DNA of 64,000 nt from NCBI GenBank assembly GCA_013140705.1, contig JABFSH010000044.1, positions 36,954 to 100,953 of the forward strand, given 5' to 3'. The translations under genes were made by a program, and so were the position numbers. The notes under the pieces are model-generated. The model saw nothing but the letters and a program-made list of their open reading frames with translations. It did no database searches and was not told where the DNA came from. Each line of letters opens with the position of its first letter. Positions within the stretch are counted from its first letter, which is position 1. Below are positions 51,182-60,978 of the stretch, one piece after another. Source of the DNA: Methylococcaceae bacterium (lineage in GTDB: Bacteria > Pseudomonadota > Gammaproteobacteria > Methylococcales > Methylomonadaceae).

Positions 51182-52282
51182 TCAGAGCTTCATTGGCATC
51201 ACAATAAATTTATATAACAGGTTATCAGGTTCATCAACAAAACAACTGCTGATATTGGAGGCAATGGTCAATACGGCAAGGTCGGCATCAATGTTAGAAA
51301 CCGCATCCAGTAAATACTGGGCATTAAACGAAATTGACAAAGGCTCACCAGTGAAATCAATAGCAATCTCTTCTTCGGCCTCATCATGCTCAGGATTGTG
51401 AGTACTGATTCTCAAACTATCAGGAATAAAATCCAGTGTTACACCTCTGAATTTTTCGTTTGACAGAACAGCGACACGAGTAAGCGCATCTTTTAATAAT
51501 GACTTGGGTATGTGAAGGGGAGAAAAAAATTCTTGCTGAAACACTTTGCCAAAGTCGGGATATTTTGAATCAACCAACTTAGCTGAAAAAATAAGATTTT
51601 TTATCGTTATCCTTATATTGTTGCCTGAGAACTCAACTTTAAGTTCAACCTCTGCATCATCGAGAAGTCGGCTAAGTTCTAACACACCTTTTCTGGGGAT
51701 GATAATTCTTGCTTCGACACCAGTTGGAACTTCAAGTTGATCTTCATAAATGGATAAACGGTGTCCGTCCGAGGCGACCAGTTTTATTTTGCTATTCGAA
51801 ATGTTGAGCAACAAACCATTCAGATAGTAACGTACATCCTGATTGGCCATACAAAAAATTGTCTTGTCGAGCGCCTTTTTAAATTGACCGGCATTAATGC
51901 TAAAGCTATTGTCGAAACCGGATTCTGAAAACTCGGGATAATTTTCCGCTGGTAAACAACTCAACAAAAATCGGCTACGACTGGACAGAATTTTAATTTT
52001 ATCATCCTGTTGTTCAATTTTGATTTCCGCGCCATTAGGCAGTAACCGGCAAAGATCCAGAAATTTTCTGGCAGGTACTGTGACCGAACCTGGAACAACG
52101 TTGTCAATGCCAATTCTGGCGAGTAGCTGGATTTCAAGATCAGTACCCGTGAGGATTAATTGATTTTCCTCTACAACCATAAGTACGTTTGAAAGAATGG
52201 GCATCGTCTGCCGTTTCTCAATGACGCTAACTATTTGCTGTAAAGGAGTCAATAAGGTGTCTTTATTAATAATAAATTTCAT
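51182..52282 (-). CDS. dnaN: DNA polymerase III sliding clamp (beta subunit)
   Basis: 366 residues, the usual length for the three-domain clamp monomer. The start MKFIINKDTLLTPLQQIVSVIEKRQTMPILSNVLM and end LLYKFIVMPMKL (the conserved MPMxL tail) are diagnostic. Downstream of dnaA after a 188-bp gap that is the candidate origin. Confidence 0.97.
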   Translation of the reverse strand: MKFIINKDTLLTPLQQIVSVIEKRQTMPILSNVLMVVEENQLILTGTDLEIQLLARIGIDNVVPGSVTVPARKFLDLCRLLPNGAEIKIEQQDDKIKILSSRSRFLLSCLPAENYPEFSESGFDNSFSINAGQFKKALDKTIFCMANQDVRYYLNGLLLNISNSKIKLVASDGHRLSIYEDQLEVPTGVEARIIIPRKGVLELSRLLDDAEVELKVEFSGNNIRITIKNLIFSAKLVDSKYPDFGKVFQQEFFSPLHIPKSLLKDALTRVAVLSNEKFRGVTLDFIPDSLRISTHNPEHDEAEEEIAIDFTGEPLSISFNAQYLLDAVSNIDADLAVLTIASNISSCFVDEPDNLLYKFIVMPMKL

Positions 52283-52470
52283 AAAAAGATATTTTTCTAT
52301 TGTCTATTACTAGGTGAGCCTGAAGTTGTTGAAAAGTCAATTTTTATTATATAAATCAATTTGTTATTTTATGATAAACACTGTGGTTATCTCATCAATG
52401 CGTCGTGCATAACCTGTGGTTTAAAAGGGGTCGTAAAAAAAATGACAAGTTATACACAGATTAATCCCTA
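52283..52470. other. oriC: Candidate oriC (dnaA-dnaN intergenic region)
   Basis: This 188-bp gap contains one perfect DnaA box TTATACACA (52450-52458), two 7-of-9 variants in inverse orientation (around CTGTGGTTAT near 52380 and CTGTGGTTTA near 52420), and a very AT-rich stretch (about 52335-52378, TTATTATATAAATCAATTTG) that could be the unwinding element. Box clustering is modest, so it is a candidate; the region may instead be mainly the dnaN promoter. Confidence 0.5.
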
Positions 52471-53787
52471 TTAATGTGACAGGGTTCTCAACAGGTTGGA
52501 GTAATCTTCAGCAACCTTGAAATCGGCTTCCTTAAGTTCAGTAATTCTTTTGCAGGCATTCATAACGGTTGTATGGTCTCGACCTCCAAAAGCATCACCA
52601 ATTTCAGGAAAACTATGGGAAGTAAGTTCTCTTGCTAAACACATCGCCATTTGCCGCGGTCGGGTAATGGATTGTCTCCGATTTTTTGACGATAAATCAG
52701 CGATTCGAATTTTGAAATATTCAGCCACCGTTTTTTGAATATTATCGATATTCACCAACTTATCCTGTAAGGAAAGTAAATCGTGCAGGGCTTCTTTAGT
52801 GAATTCCGTGGTTATTTCTCTTCCGGTAAATTGAGCGTTTGCAATCACTCGCCTCAATGCGCCTTCAAGATCGCGGACATTGGATGGAATCCTTCTTGCT
52901 ATAAAAAATGCGACTTCCTGAGGCAGTTCGATATGAGCCAACTCCGCTTTTTTCATTAGAATTGCCGCTCGGGTTTCCATATCAGGCGGTTCGATGGAGA
53001 CAGGTAGTCCCCAACCGAATCTGGATTTTAACCGGTCCTCCAAGCCGACAATTTCTTTAGGATATTTATCACAGGTTAGAACAACCTGGTGTTTCTTTTC
53101 CAATAAGGTATTGAAAGTATGAAAGAACTCTTCCTGAGACCGCTCTTTACCGGCGAAAAATTGAATGTCATCGATTAGCAGAACATCGACTCCCCGGTAG
53201 TAGTCTTTAAAACTATTGATAGAGTTTTGCTGCAATGCCTTAACCATATCCTGTACAAATTTTTCAGAATGCAGGTAAACAATGGTTGCAGAAGGTTTTC
53301 TTTGTAAGACGGCATTTCCAATGGCGTGCATTAAATGGGTTTTACCCAAACCGGAACTACCGTAGATTAGCAAAGGATTGTAGGCTTTACCGATATTCTC
53401 GGAAACTTGAATGGATGCCGCCTTGGCTAATTGATTTGACTTCCCTTCGACGAAATTATCGAAGGTGAAGGCTCTGTTGAGAAAGTTTGGATTTGATTTT
53501 TTTTCTGTAGCTTTTGTCGACGAAACAGTAAGTGGTGCTGGTTTTTTAGAACCAATTTCCAGATCAAGGGTGATTTGGCCATTTGAAAATTCATGAACCG
53601 TTGCTTCGATTTTCGCAAGATAATGTTCTTTTACCCAATCCAGTACAAATCGATTAGGCGCTAATAATTTAATTTTTTCTTCACTTTTGTTTTCCAAAGC
53701 CTGCAACGGTCGTATCCAAGTGCTGAATTCCGTACTAGCAATGTCATTTTCAAGTTTGGTAAGACAGGTATCCCAAATTGAGCTCAT
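52471..53787 (-). CDS. dnaA: Chromosomal replication initiator DnaA
   Basis: 438 residues. Domain I ([25 protein letters not shown]), a short linker, AAA+ domain with Walker [17 protein letters not shown] and Walker [15 protein letters not shown], and domain IV with [15 protein letters not shown], the DnaA-box binding signature. Divergent from rpmH. Confidence 0.97.
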   Translation of the reverse strand: MSSIWDTCLTKLENDIASTEFSTWIRPLQALENKSEEKIKLLAPNRFVLDWVKEHYLAKIEATVHEFSNGQITLDLEIGSKKPAPLTVSSTKATEKKSNPNFLNRAFTFDNFVEGKSNQLAKAASIQVSENIGKAYNPLLIYGSSGLGKTHLMHAIGNAVLQRKPSATIVYLHSEKFVQDMVKALQQNSINSFKDYYRGVDVLLIDDIQFFAGKERSQEEFFHTFNTLLEKKHQVVLTCDKYPKEIVGLEDRLKSRFGWGLPVSIEPPDMETRAAILMKKAELAHIELPQEVAFFIARRIPSNVRDLEGALRRVIANAQFTGREITTEFTKEALHDLLSLQDKLVNIDNIQKTVAEYFKIRIADLSSKNRRQSITRPRQMAMCLARELTSHSFPEIGDAFGGRDHTTVMNACKRITELKEADFKVAEDYSNLLRTLSH

Positions 53788-53956
53788 TGAGGTAGTAAGA
53801 TATTGATTTTATTTGTTGAAAGGAATTGTCTAGTATGTCACTATACAATAATTAAGCAGTTCACTACAGAATTGACATATTAATCTGTTTATTTTATCAT
53901 CCGCAGTCTTTTTTATCTGTTTTTGTTAACACTCATCCGACCAGGCACTTAGTACA
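53788..53956. promoter_or_regulatory. Divergent dnaA / rpmH promoter region
   Basis: 169 bp, AT-rich, without a consensus DnaA box. It contains an imperfect 9-bp inverted repeat, TTGTCTAGT (53826-53834) and ACTATACAA (53840-53848), 8 of 9 matching, that could bind a regulator or overlap the dnaA promoter. In pseudomonads the origin lies here, but the lack of DnaA boxes argues against that in this genome. Confidence 0.5.
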
Positions 53957-54091
53957 ATGAAAAGAACTTACCAACCCAGCAAAATCAAACGTGCAAGAAC
54001 TCATGGATTTCGTTCAAGAATGGCAACCGTCGGTGGCCGAAAAGTTTTGAGTGCGCGTAGAGCAAAAGGTCGTGCAAAATTGACCGTATAG
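53957..54091 (+). CDS. rpmH: 50S ribosomal protein L34
   Basis: ATG 53957 opens a 44-residue, very basic protein: [20 protein letters not shown], then [19 protein letters not shown], ending KLTV. This is the canonical L34 sequence and length. Its position opposite dnaA and before rnpA is conserved in nearly all bacteria. Confidence 0.98.
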   Translation: MKRTYQPSKIKRARTHGFRSRMATVGGRKVLSARRAKGRAKLTV

Positions 54092-54102
54092 CTGATGGCT
54101 GC

Positions 54103-54471
54103 GTGCTCGAGCCGATTTGTAGTTTTCCATCGCAGCTCCGTTTAAAGAAACCTGCTGAATATAAAAAAGTTTTCGCAAAGCCTGTAAAATCCACTGATCA
54201 ATATTTTACCCTGTTAGCCATCAGAAATGATTTTGATCATCCGCGGCTGGGCTTGGCGATTGCAAAAAAAAATATCAAGAAGGCAGTGCACAGGAACGTG
54301 ATTAAACGAACTATCCGGGAAAACTTCAGGAGACAACAGCAACGACTAGGGAATATCGATATTGTTGTTCTTGCTCGCAAGGAAGCAGTAGAAGCACCAT
54401 TGGAACTATTAAGAAAATCATTGGAAAAGCATTGGCTAAAATTGGTAACCCGATGCGCTTCATACTCATAA
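54103..54471 (+). CDS. rnpA: Ribonuclease P protein component
   Basis: 122 residues starting with GTG. The RNase P protein motif is present in [19 protein letters not shown] and [11 protein letters not shown]. It assists the RNase P RNA in 5' tRNA processing. 11 bp after rpmH, overlapping the yidD start by 19 bp. Confidence 0.95.
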   Translation: MLEPICSFPSQLRLKKPAEYKKVFAKPVKSTDQYFTLLAIRNDFDHPRLGLAIAKKNIKKAVHRNVIKRTIRENFRRQQQRLGNIDIVVLARKEAVEAPLELLRKSLEKHWLKLVTRCASYS

Positions 54472-54686
54472 TAATTATAAAAAGTTATAAGTATTTAATT
54501 AGCCCTTTACTGGGGTCTAATTGTCGCTTTTATCCAAGCTGTTCAAGTTATTCCATAGAAGCGCTTCAAAGTCACGGTGCCATTATCGGCTCCTACCTCA
54601 CTGTCAGAAGATTGTTAAAATGCCATCCGTATCATGAAGGTGGCATTGATCCCGTTCCAGAAAAATTTGGTAATAAGAATGGATAA
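54453..54686 (+). CDS. yidD: Membrane protein insertion efficiency factor YidD
   Basis: 77 residues: amphipathic N-terminus ([20 protein letters not shown]) then [15 protein letters not shown] and [29 protein letters not shown], the YidD signature. Start chosen at ATG 54453; the frame can extend to 54432. It overlaps rnpA and the yidC start, as usual. Confidence 0.93.
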   Translation: MRFILIIIIKSYKYLISPLLGSNCRFYPSCSSYSIEALQSHGAIIGSYLTVRRLLKCHPYHEGGIDPVPEKFGNKNG

Positions 54687-56382
54687 TTTAAGATTTGTAC
54701 TGATTACAACTTTTGCAATGCTTGTGTTCATGTTGTACCAGGCCTGGCAAATAGATTATGGCCCGAAGCCGGAAATTCCGGCGGTAGTAGAAACAGCTGC
54801 TAATACCAGAGAAGATCTGCCCTCAACGACTGGACAGCCTCAAACTGCAGAGCAAAGCCCTGTAATTTCACCCGTTGTTGCTGAACACCAAGCAACAACC
54901 AAAATAGTCACTGTTAAAACCGACGTCTTGGCTGTTGAGATTGATTTACAGGGCGGTACGGTTCGTAGTCTGGATTTATTAAATTATCCTGTTGAAAAAG
55001 AAAATACGGTTGTTACCAAATTACGCAACTTGATAGGATTATCCATTCCAAAATTGAATACGACGCCGGTACGGTTGTTTAATTCAGAACAGGAAAAATT
55101 GTTTGTCGCGCAAAGTGGTTTGATTGCTGGAGCAGATTCTGCACCAGCTGCTGATCACCATACTGTTTTCAACAGTGAACAAAACAGTTATGAACTTCAA
55201 GCTGGACAAGAGAGTGTCGTTGTTTCTTTAACCTGGACTGATAACAATGGTTTGGTTGTCAACAAATCATTCATTTTTAAACGTGGAAGTTATGAGATAT
55301 CACTACAGCAAAAAGTTAAAAATGAATCAGAAAAACCTTGGTCGGGCAGACAATACAGCCAACTGTTGAGAGTACAGTTTAATGAAAACAGCGGTGGTAT
55401 GTTAACCGGTTTAAGAGCATTCGATGGCGGCGTTGTATATACTGAGAAGGAAAAGTATAAAAAAGTCAGCTATGACGACATGACTGACGAGAATCTGGAT
55501 ACTTCTTCCAAAGGAGGTTGGACTGCCATGATTCAACATTATTTTGCATCAGCCTGGATTCCTCCCGCTGATCAGGAAAACCATTTCTACACAAAGAAGC
55601 TGAAAGATGAGAGTTTTGTCATCGGTTCGTATTCTCCGCAAATAACCGTTGCAGCACATGCAGAGGTGCAATATCAGGCGCAGTTATTTGCCGGACCTAA
55701 AATACAACCGGTAATGGAGAAGATTGCTCCCGGCCTTGAGCTTACTGTTGATTATAGTGTGTTAACGTTTATCGGCAAACCCATCTACTGGTTACTGAAT
55801 AAAATTCATAGTCTGGTTGGAAACTGGGGATTTGCGATAATTGGCGTAACATTGTGCATCAAACTGCTGTTTTTCCCTTTATCGCAAGCCAGCTTTAAAT
55901 CAATGGCGAAGATGCGTAAAGTTCAGCCACGACTGAAAGAACTGCAGGAACGTTTTGCCGATGACAGACAACGCTTTAACACCGAAATGATGGCTTTGTA
56001 TAAAAAGGAGAAAGTAAACCCGCTTGGCGGCTGTTTGCCCATCCTGATTCAGATTCCAGTGTTCATGGCGCTGTACTGGGTATTGGGTGAAACCGTTGAG
56101 TTCCGCCAAACAGAGTTTTTGTTATGGATACAGGATTTATCGATACAGGATCCGTTTTATATTCTGCCGTTAATCATGGGTGTCACGATGAAAATTCAGC
56201 AAAGTCTGAATCCACCACCGATTGATCCCATTCAGGCGAAAGTCATCAAGATGTTCCCTGTTGTGTTTACCGTATTTTTCCTGTTTTTCCCATCAGGTCT
56301 GGTTTTATATTGGGTTGTTAACAACACCTTATCGATCTTCCAACAAATGTATATTACCAAGCAGATAGAAAAAGAAGGTTAA
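54679..56382 (+). CDS. yidC: Membrane protein insertase YidC
   Basis: 567 residues from ATG 54679 ([20 protein letters not shown]). First membrane helix, large periplasmic domain (about 55-345), then five conserved helices with [59 protein letters not shown] and [14 protein letters not shown] longer frame from 54634 overlaps yidD and is rejected. Gram-negative (YidC1) type. Confidence 0.97.
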   Translation: MDNLRFVLITTFAMLVFMLYQAWQIDYGPKPEIPAVVETAANTREDLPSTTGQPQTAEQSPVISPVVAEHQATTKIVTVKTDVLAVEIDLQGGTVRSLDLLNYPVEKENTVVTKLRNLIGLSIPKLNTTPVRLFNSEQEKLFVAQSGLIAGADSAPAADHHTVFNSEQNSYELQAGQESVVVSLTWTDNNGLVVNKSFIFKRGSYEISLQQKVKNESEKPWSGRQYSQLLRVQFNENSGGMLTGLRAFDGGVVYTEKEKYKKVSYDDMTDENLDTSSKGGWTAMIQHYFASAWIPPADQENHFYTKKLKDESFVIGSYSPQITVAAHAEVQYQAQLFAGPKIQPVMEKIAPGLELTVDYSVLTFIGKPIYWLLNKIHSLVGNWGFAIIGVTLCIKLLFFPLSQASFKSMAKMRKVQPRLKELQERFADDRQRFNTEMMALYKKEKVNPLGGCLPILIQIPVFMALYWVLGETVEFRQTEFLLWIQDLSIQDPFYILPLIMGVTMKIQQSLNPPPIDPIQAKVIKMFPVVFTVFFLFFPSGLVLYWVVNNTLSIFQQMYITKQIEKEG

Positions 56383-56471
56383 CCTGTTGTAGATGCGTAT
56401 TTACTTGTTCCCCAGAGGGTATCCGAAAAATCTCAGGGTCCCTGGAATTCCTTGAGTTTACATTATGGGCA

Positions 56472-57815
56472 ATGATTGAAAACATAGATACCATAGCCGC
56501 AATCGCGACACCGCCAGGAAATGGCGGTGTCGGTATTATCCGTATTTCAGGTCCCTCTGTTATCGCAATCGCCGAACAGCTGATTCACAAAAATCTCCAG
56601 CCAAGACTGGCACAATACTCCACATTTTTCGATGTTGACGGAACAACAATTGATTCCGGCATCAGTCTTTACTTTTCTGCTCCTGCATCTTACACCGGCG
56701 AAGATATTCTTGAATTGCAAGGACATGGTGGTTCAGTTGTTCTCGATATGCTGTTGCGTCGTGTTTTAACACTTGGTGCACGATTAGCCCGTCCCGGCGA
56801 GTTTACCGAACGAGCCTTTCTCAATGGCAAACTGGATCTAGCTCAGGCAGAAGCAGTTGCCGATTTGATCGAAAGCAGCACAGAACAATCTGTACGTTCG
56901 GCACAAAAATCCATGCAGGGTGTTTTTTCTGAGCAGATTAATGAAATAGTCGACGAATTGACAGAATTACGCGTCTTTGTGGAAGCTGCGATTGATTTCG
57001 TTGACGAAGAAATCGATTTTCTATCCGATGGCATCGTAGAAAACAGAATTGTCAGATTGCTGGACAAAATTCAAAAAATCCGAAAAACCGCCCATCAAGG
57101 CCGCCTTTTGCGAGATGGTATGAGCGTGGTGTTGGTCGGTAAACCCAACGCCGGTAAGTCCAGTTTGCTCAATGCCTTGGCCGGACATGATGCAGCCATC
57201 GTTACTGATATTGCCGGCACTACTCGGGACGTATTAAGGGAACGAATTCAACTCGATGGTATGCCTTTGCATATCATCGATACCGCCGGCTTACGTGAAA
57301 GTGATAATGCCATTGAAAAAGAAGGCATTCGCAGGGCTTATGAAGAGATGCTAAAAGCCGACAAGATCTTGTTGCTCATCGATGCTAGTCAAAAGGAACC
57401 GCAAGAATTACTGACATCGCTGCCCACAAATATTGATGTTATCAAGGTCTACAACAAAATTGATTTGCTTGGACAACGGCCTGAAATTAAACAAACCAGT
57501 GATGGTATCAGTTGTTACCTGTCTATTAAAACGGGCGAGGGTCTGGCTTTATTGAAACAACACCTCAAACAAAGTGTCGGCTTTAATGAATCGGCAGATA
57601 ACGTCTTTATTGCCAGAAGACGACATATCGAGGCCATCAGCACAGGCCATGAATTTGTAAGCAGTGCATTAAACCAATTACAAACAAGTCAGGCTGGAGA
57701 GTTAGTGGCAGAGGATTTAAGACAGGCACAAAATAGTCTCGCCGAAATTACAGGCCAATTTACGTCCGATGATCTGTTAGGTAAAATTTTCTCAAGTTTT
57801 TGTATTGGGAAGTAA
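56472..57815 (+). CDS. mnmE: tRNA modification GTPase MnmE
   Basis: 447 residues. N-terminal THF-binding domain (DTIAAIATPPGNGGVGIIRISG), central helical part, G domain with G1 GKPNAGKSSLLNAL, G2 TDIAGTTRD, G3 DTAGL and G4 NKID, and the C-terminal FCIGK whose Cys is needed for tRNA modification. It works with MnmG. Its last 18 bases form the insertion point of an integrative element, without altering the protein end. Confidence 0.97.
   Translation: MIENIDTIAAIATPPGNGGVGIIRISGPSVIAIAEQLIHKNLQPRLAQYSTFFDVDGTTIDSGISLYFSAPASYTGEDILELQGHGGSVVLDMLLRRVLTLGARLARPGEFTERAFLNGKLDLAQAEAVADLIESSTEQSVRSAQKSMQGVFSEQINEIVDELTELRVFVEAAIDFVDEEIDFLSDGIVENRIVRLLDKIQKIRKTAHQGRLLRDGMSVVLVGKPNAGKSSLLNALAGHDAAIVTDIAGTTRDVLRERIQLDGMPLHIIDTAGLRESDNAIEKEGIRRAYEEMLKADKILLLIDASQKEPQELLTSLPTNIDVIKVYNKIDLLGQRPEIKQTSDGISCYLSIKTGEGLALLKQHLKQSVGFNESADNVFIARRRHIEAISTGHEFVSSALNQLQTSQAGELVAEDLRQAQNSLAEITGQFTSDDLLGKIFSSFCIGK
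57798..57815 (+). other. Attachment site (att) at the mnmE 3' end
   Basis: TTTTGTATTGGGAAGTAA covers the FCIGK codons and stop. It closely resembles the 18-bp mnmE/thdF 3'-end sequence used by SGI1-type integrative elements (TTCTGTATTGG-AAGTAA, from memory). A tyrosine integrase gene starts 164 bp downstream, the usual place. The other att copy would lie past the right edge. Confidence 0.7.
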
Positions 57816-57863
57816 AGCGGTAAAACAACAGAAAACAACCGATAAACAAAGTCAATAAAATAG

Positions 57864-57893
57864 GTGGGTGTAGCGATACATGCCCCTTTTTTG
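57864..57893 (+). terminator. Probable terminator after mnmE
   Basis: GGGTGTA...TACATGCCC forms an imperfect stem followed by a run of six Ts. It lies on the element side of the att site, so mnmE termination may depend on the element. Confidence 0.45.
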
Positions 57894-57924
57894 TTTCTAT
57901 TATTTGCCTTTACTTTCGTTTATT

Positions 57925-57972
57925 TTACCCCTATATTACCCCTAAGGCATTTGGAAGGGTAAAAAGGGGTAA
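57925..57972. repeat. Four TTACCCCT-type repeats before the integrase
   Basis: Two direct copies TTACCCCT (57925-57932, 57936-57943) and two inverted copies AGGGTAA (57956-57962) and AGGGGTAA (57965-57972), ending just before the integrase ATG at 57979. The position between att and int fits arm-type integrase or excisionase sites, or an operator controlling int. Confidence 0.55.
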
Positions 57973-57978
57973 CAAATA

Positions 57979-59115
57979 ATGAAAATCACAATAGAAAAGC
58001 GAGTTAATAAGGAAGGCGACAAGCAAGCGCTTAGATTGGTGTATTGGTATGACAGTCGACGAAATGCAGACGGCAAGCTGGTACACGACCGCAAGCGCGA
58101 ACAGCTTGACCAATACCTTTATACAAATCCCAAAACCAAGCCCGAGAAGCAACACAACAAAGAGACCTTGCAATTGGTTGAAGCCATAAAGGCAAAACGC
58201 ATTACCGAAGCGGCCAGCGGTCAACATGGCTTTACCGACACCACGAAATCAAACGCCAGTTTCTACGCTTTTTTTAATCAGGTCATGGAAACCAAGAAGA
58301 CATTAAAAAGCCAATCGAACTATGGCGTATGGGAATGTTGCCTTATCCATGTAAAGCGATATCATCCTGATGAGAACCTAATCTTTGAACAAATAACGCC
58401 CGATTGGGTAGCGGGTTTACGGCGCTATTTCGATACACAAGCAAAAACCAAGACCGGCAACCTGATCAGTAAAAATACAGCATCGAGCTATTTCAATAAA
58501 GTAAGAGCCGTTATCAATGACGCTTACGCCAAAGGCATTATCAGCAAGAACCCACTAAGACAGGTTAAAGGCATAAAAGCCGAACAGAACGAACGCACCT
58601 ACCTGACTATTGAAGAAGTCCGGGCATTGGTTAAAACAGAGTGTCGTTATGACGTGCTGAAAAATGCCTTTCTTTTTTCTTGCCTGACTGGCTTACGCTG
58701 GAGTGATGTTAATAAATTGGACTGGTCGGAAGTCAGTCAATTCGACGGTGTTTACCGGATTACATTCAATCAAAAGAAAACCGGAAACCTTCAATATCTG
58801 GACATTACACTGCAAGCCTATAACCTGCTTGGAGTTCCTGACAAACAGGGGCGAATATTCCAATCATTACGCTATTCAGCTTATATGAACACCGAGTTAT
58901 TGCGCTGGACTATGGCGGCGGGGATTACCAAGCATGTAACCTTTCATGCCGGGCGGCATACGTTTGCAGTCAGCCTATTATCTAATGGTGTGGACATCTA
59001 CACCGTATCAAAACTGATGGGGCATACCGAAGTAAAGACAACTCAAGTTTATGCCGACATCATCGACAGCGTGAGAAAGGAAGCCATGCACCGAATACCG
59101 GATATTGGTTTATAG
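57979..59115 (+). CDS. int: Tyrosine-type site-specific integrase
   Basis: 378 residues: N-terminal arm-type DNA-binding region (YWYDSRRNADGKLVHDRKRE), a SAM-like core-binding domain (about 85-190) and a catalytic domain with Arg in TGLRWSDVNKL, Lys in NQKKTGN, His-x-x-Arg in HAGRHTFA, His in MGHTEVKTTQ and Tyr in VYADI. The arm domain and SAM-like style resemble integrases common in Bacteroidetes rather than the SGI1 integrase. It should catalyse insertion at the mnmE att site. Confidence 0.92.
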   Translation: MKITIEKRVNKEGDKQALRLVYWYDSRRNADGKLVHDRKREQLDQYLYTNPKTKPEKQHNKETLQLVEAIKAKRITEAASGQHGFTDTTKSNASFYAFFNQVMETKKTLKSQSNYGVWECCLIHVKRYHPDENLIFEQITPDWVAGLRRYFDTQAKTKTGNLISKNTASSYFNKVRAVINDAYAKGIISKNPLRQVKGIKAEQNERTYLTIEEVRALVKTECRYDVLKNAFLFSCLTGLRWSDVNKLDWSEVSQFDGVYRITFNQKKTGNLQYLDITLQAYNLLGVPDKQGRIFQSLRYSAYMNTELLRWTMAAGITKHVTFHAGRHTFAVSLLSNGVDIYTVSKLMGHTEVKTTQVYADIIDSVRKEAMHRIPDIGL

Positions 59116-59153
59116 TCAATTGACAACTGTAACGCCACGCTATACACTTAATC

Positions 59154-59432
59154 ATGATTAAAACATTCCAGCACAAAGGCTTGAAGGCGTTTTTTGAAAC
59201 AGGCAGCAAGGCAGGCATTCAGGCTCAACATGCCACGCGATTACGTTTACAACTGGCAAAACTCAATGCCGCTCAAAGTCATGATGATATGGATTTACCC
59301 AACTGGCGGCTACACCCGCTCAAAGGTAATTTATTGAATCATTGGGCGGTATGGGTAGATAAAAATTGGCGGTTAACTTTTATGTTTGAAGATAACAACG
59401 CTGTGCTGGTTGATTATCAAGATTATCACTAG
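59154..59432 (+). CDS. higB: HigB-like toxin (RelE superfamily)
   Basis: 92 residues with IKTFQHKGLKAFFETGSKAGI, LRLQLAKLNAA and the end WVDKNWRLTFMFEDNNAVLVDYQDYH, the HigB (plasmid maintenance killer) signature. HigB proteins cleave ribosome-bound mRNA. Toxin-first order with the antitoxin 10 bp downstream is the usual higBA layout. It probably stabilises the element. Confidence 0.9.
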   Translation: MIKTFQHKGLKAFFETGSKAGIQAQHATRLRLQLAKLNAAQSHDDMDLPNWRLHPLKGNLLNHWAVWVDKNWRLTFMFEDNNAVLVDYQDYH

Positions 59433-59442
59433 GAGACTAACG

Positions 59443-59730
59443 ATGTCACAACATAACCCGCCACATCCTGGCGAAGTTTTAAAGGATGGTGTTTTTGATG
59501 GATCAGCATTAACAGTCACTCGATTTGCTGAGCAGATCGGCGTCACCCGCGCCGCATTGTCGCGTGTTCTAAACGGTAAAGCCGCTATTTCACCTGATAT
59601 GGCATTGCGCATTGCTGATGCATTGGGCGGGAGCGCCGAGAGTTGGCTACACATGCAAGCCGATTATGATTTATGGCAGGCCAGACAAAAGCCCCGCCAA
59701 ACTATTAAACGCTTGGAAGCGTCTGCATAG
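59443..59730 (+). CDS. higA: HigA-like antitoxin (XRE helix-turn-helix)
   Basis: 95 residues starting MSQHNPPHPGEVLKDGVFDG after AGGAG. The helix-turn-helix RFAEQIGVTRAALSRVLNGKAAISPDMALRI is the HigA/VapI pattern; HPGEVL at the start is typical. It neutralises HigB and represses the pair. Confidence 0.92.
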   Translation: MSQHNPPHPGEVLKDGVFDGSALTVTRFAEQIGVTRAALSRVLNGKAAISPDMALRIADALGGSAESWLHMQADYDLWQARQKPRQTIKRLEASA

Positions 59731-59829
59731 TAAAAATTTAACCGGATAGCTTTAACGGGGCGAAAATCGGACACCATTACCGAATGGCTGGTTTCATTTT
59801 TAAAGGTTTAGCACTAAAAGGGAGTGATT

Positions 59830-60426
59830 ATGAAATCAAAACAAAATAGTTGCCTTCATTATTGGGACTTATGCACCGTAATACCTATAGAGCATGCAGT
59901 TGCACTTTGGTGTGATGTAGAACCAAGCGAGCTGGCTAGACTAAGCAATTATTCAACAAGTTGCATGGATGTAAAAAGAGAGTTGATAGAGCAAGCTTTA
60001 TACGATGACAAGCTTGATTACAGAACCACTTCCGGAGCATGGCATAACGCTTCTATAGATGAACTTATAAATAAAGATCAGGTTCGGATTAAAAAAGACA
60101 GTTTACGTCGTTGGTTTCTGGAATTGCCAACAGGCGACAGACCAGCCTTTTTATTTGATGAATCAAGAATAAGCAGCATACCGGATGGCACAGACTTAAC
60201 AGAAACAGAAAGGCAAAAACTGTTAAAACAAATCGGCACCCTGGCTTTAGTATTGGCGAAACAATCCAAAAAATACGAATTAGGAGAAAAACCAAATGCC
60301 TCGCAGATTGCCGAAGCCGCACAAACTATTTTTGATGCGTCCGATTTTCCAGGCAAAAGAGGCACTGGATCAAGCGAATTACGGGACAGCATAGGGAAAG
60401 GAATTATATTATTAACAGATGAGTGA
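59830..60426 (+). CDS. Hypothetical protein of integrative elements (198 aa)
   Basis: 198 residues from ATG 59830 (GGAG upstream). Begins HYWDLCTVIPIEHAVALWCDVEPSE..., with a probable helical middle and an EKPNASQIAEAAQTIFDAS region near the end. Starts of this kind (IEHAVALWCDVEP) recur in uncharacterised proteins of genomic islands and prophages. No enzymatic motif is visible. A DNA-binding or accessory role is possible but unsupported. Confidence 0.6.
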   Translation: MKSKQNSCLHYWDLCTVIPIEHAVALWCDVEPSELARLSNYSTSCMDVKRELIEQALYDDKLDYRTTSGAWHNASIDELINKDQVRIKKDSLRRWFLELPTGDRPAFLFDESRISSIPDGTDLTETERQKLLKQIGTLALVLAKQSKKYELGEKPNASQIAEAAQTIFDASDFPGKRGTGSSELRDSIGKGIILLTDE

Positions 60427-60528
60427 TTGTTATTTTGCCGCTGGCAATTGATTTTGCCGGGCGGCAAAACCGCTAAAGAATGTGATTCATAATCCTCGCG
60501 AATTAACAAAAAGCAAAGGATTTAAACA

Positions 60529-60825
60529 ATGCAAAATAACATCACAACACTTCAGGACGTCATCCAAAAAATAGACATCCTAACCAACGCGGTATTGAGC
60601 AACAAACAGACATTGAGTATTGAAGAGGCGGCAATCTATACCGCCTTGTCGGTTTCTTACCTCTACAAGCTAACATCAACCCAACAAATCCCGCACTTTA
60701 AGCCGCGCGGAAAAATCATTTATTTCGACCGTTCAGAACTTGATGAATGGTTGCGGCAAAACCGAGTAAAAACCACTGACGAAATCCATGCTGCTGCAAT
60801 GGATCATGTTTTGAAGGGAGCTTAA
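60529..60825 (+). CDS. Excisionase-like helix-turn-helix protein
   Basis: 98 residues with an N-terminal coiled stretch and a MerR/excisionase-type winged helix: LSIEEAAIYTALSVSYLYKLTSTQQIPHFKPRGKIIYFDRSELDEWLRQNR. Strong match to the HTH_17/Xis pattern. It may direct excision together with the integrase, or act as a repressor. Confidence 0.85.
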   Translation: MQNNITTLQDVIQKIDILTNAVLSNKQTLSIEEAAIYTALSVSYLYKLTSTQQIPHFKPRGKIIYFDRSELDEWLRQNRVKTTDEIHAAAMDHVLKGA

Positions 60826-60828
60826 ATC

Positions 60829-60978
60829 ATGGAGAGATTTGGCACCACCCACGCGCCAAACGTGGGTAGTAGACATACGAAACAGCACCGTCATTTTACA
60901 ACAATCCTCAAGCGTTTACATGCAGCTTTTATCAGATCAGCAGCATGGTTTGCCGTGGTATTGGGGGCGTTATGCTAA
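60829..60978 (+). CDS. Small ORF (49 aa) translationally coupled to the primase-helicase
   Basis: ATG 60829 after GGAG gives a 49-residue protein: basic N-terminal half (HTKQHRHFTTILKRLHAAF) and a hydrophobic end (SAAWFAVVLGALC). Its stop TAA (60976-60978) overlaps the primase-helicase ATG at 60972, which has no other clear ribosome binding site, suggesting coupled translation. It may be a leader peptide or a small membrane-associated protein. No family recognised. Confidence 0.5.
   Translation: MERFGTTHAPNVGSRHTKQHRHFTTILKRLHAAFIRSAAWFAVVLGALC

Noticed and set aside
53788..53956. Origin in the dnaA-rpmH gap
   Set aside because: No DnaA box of the TTATNCACA type was found; the dnaA-dnaN gap is the better candidate.
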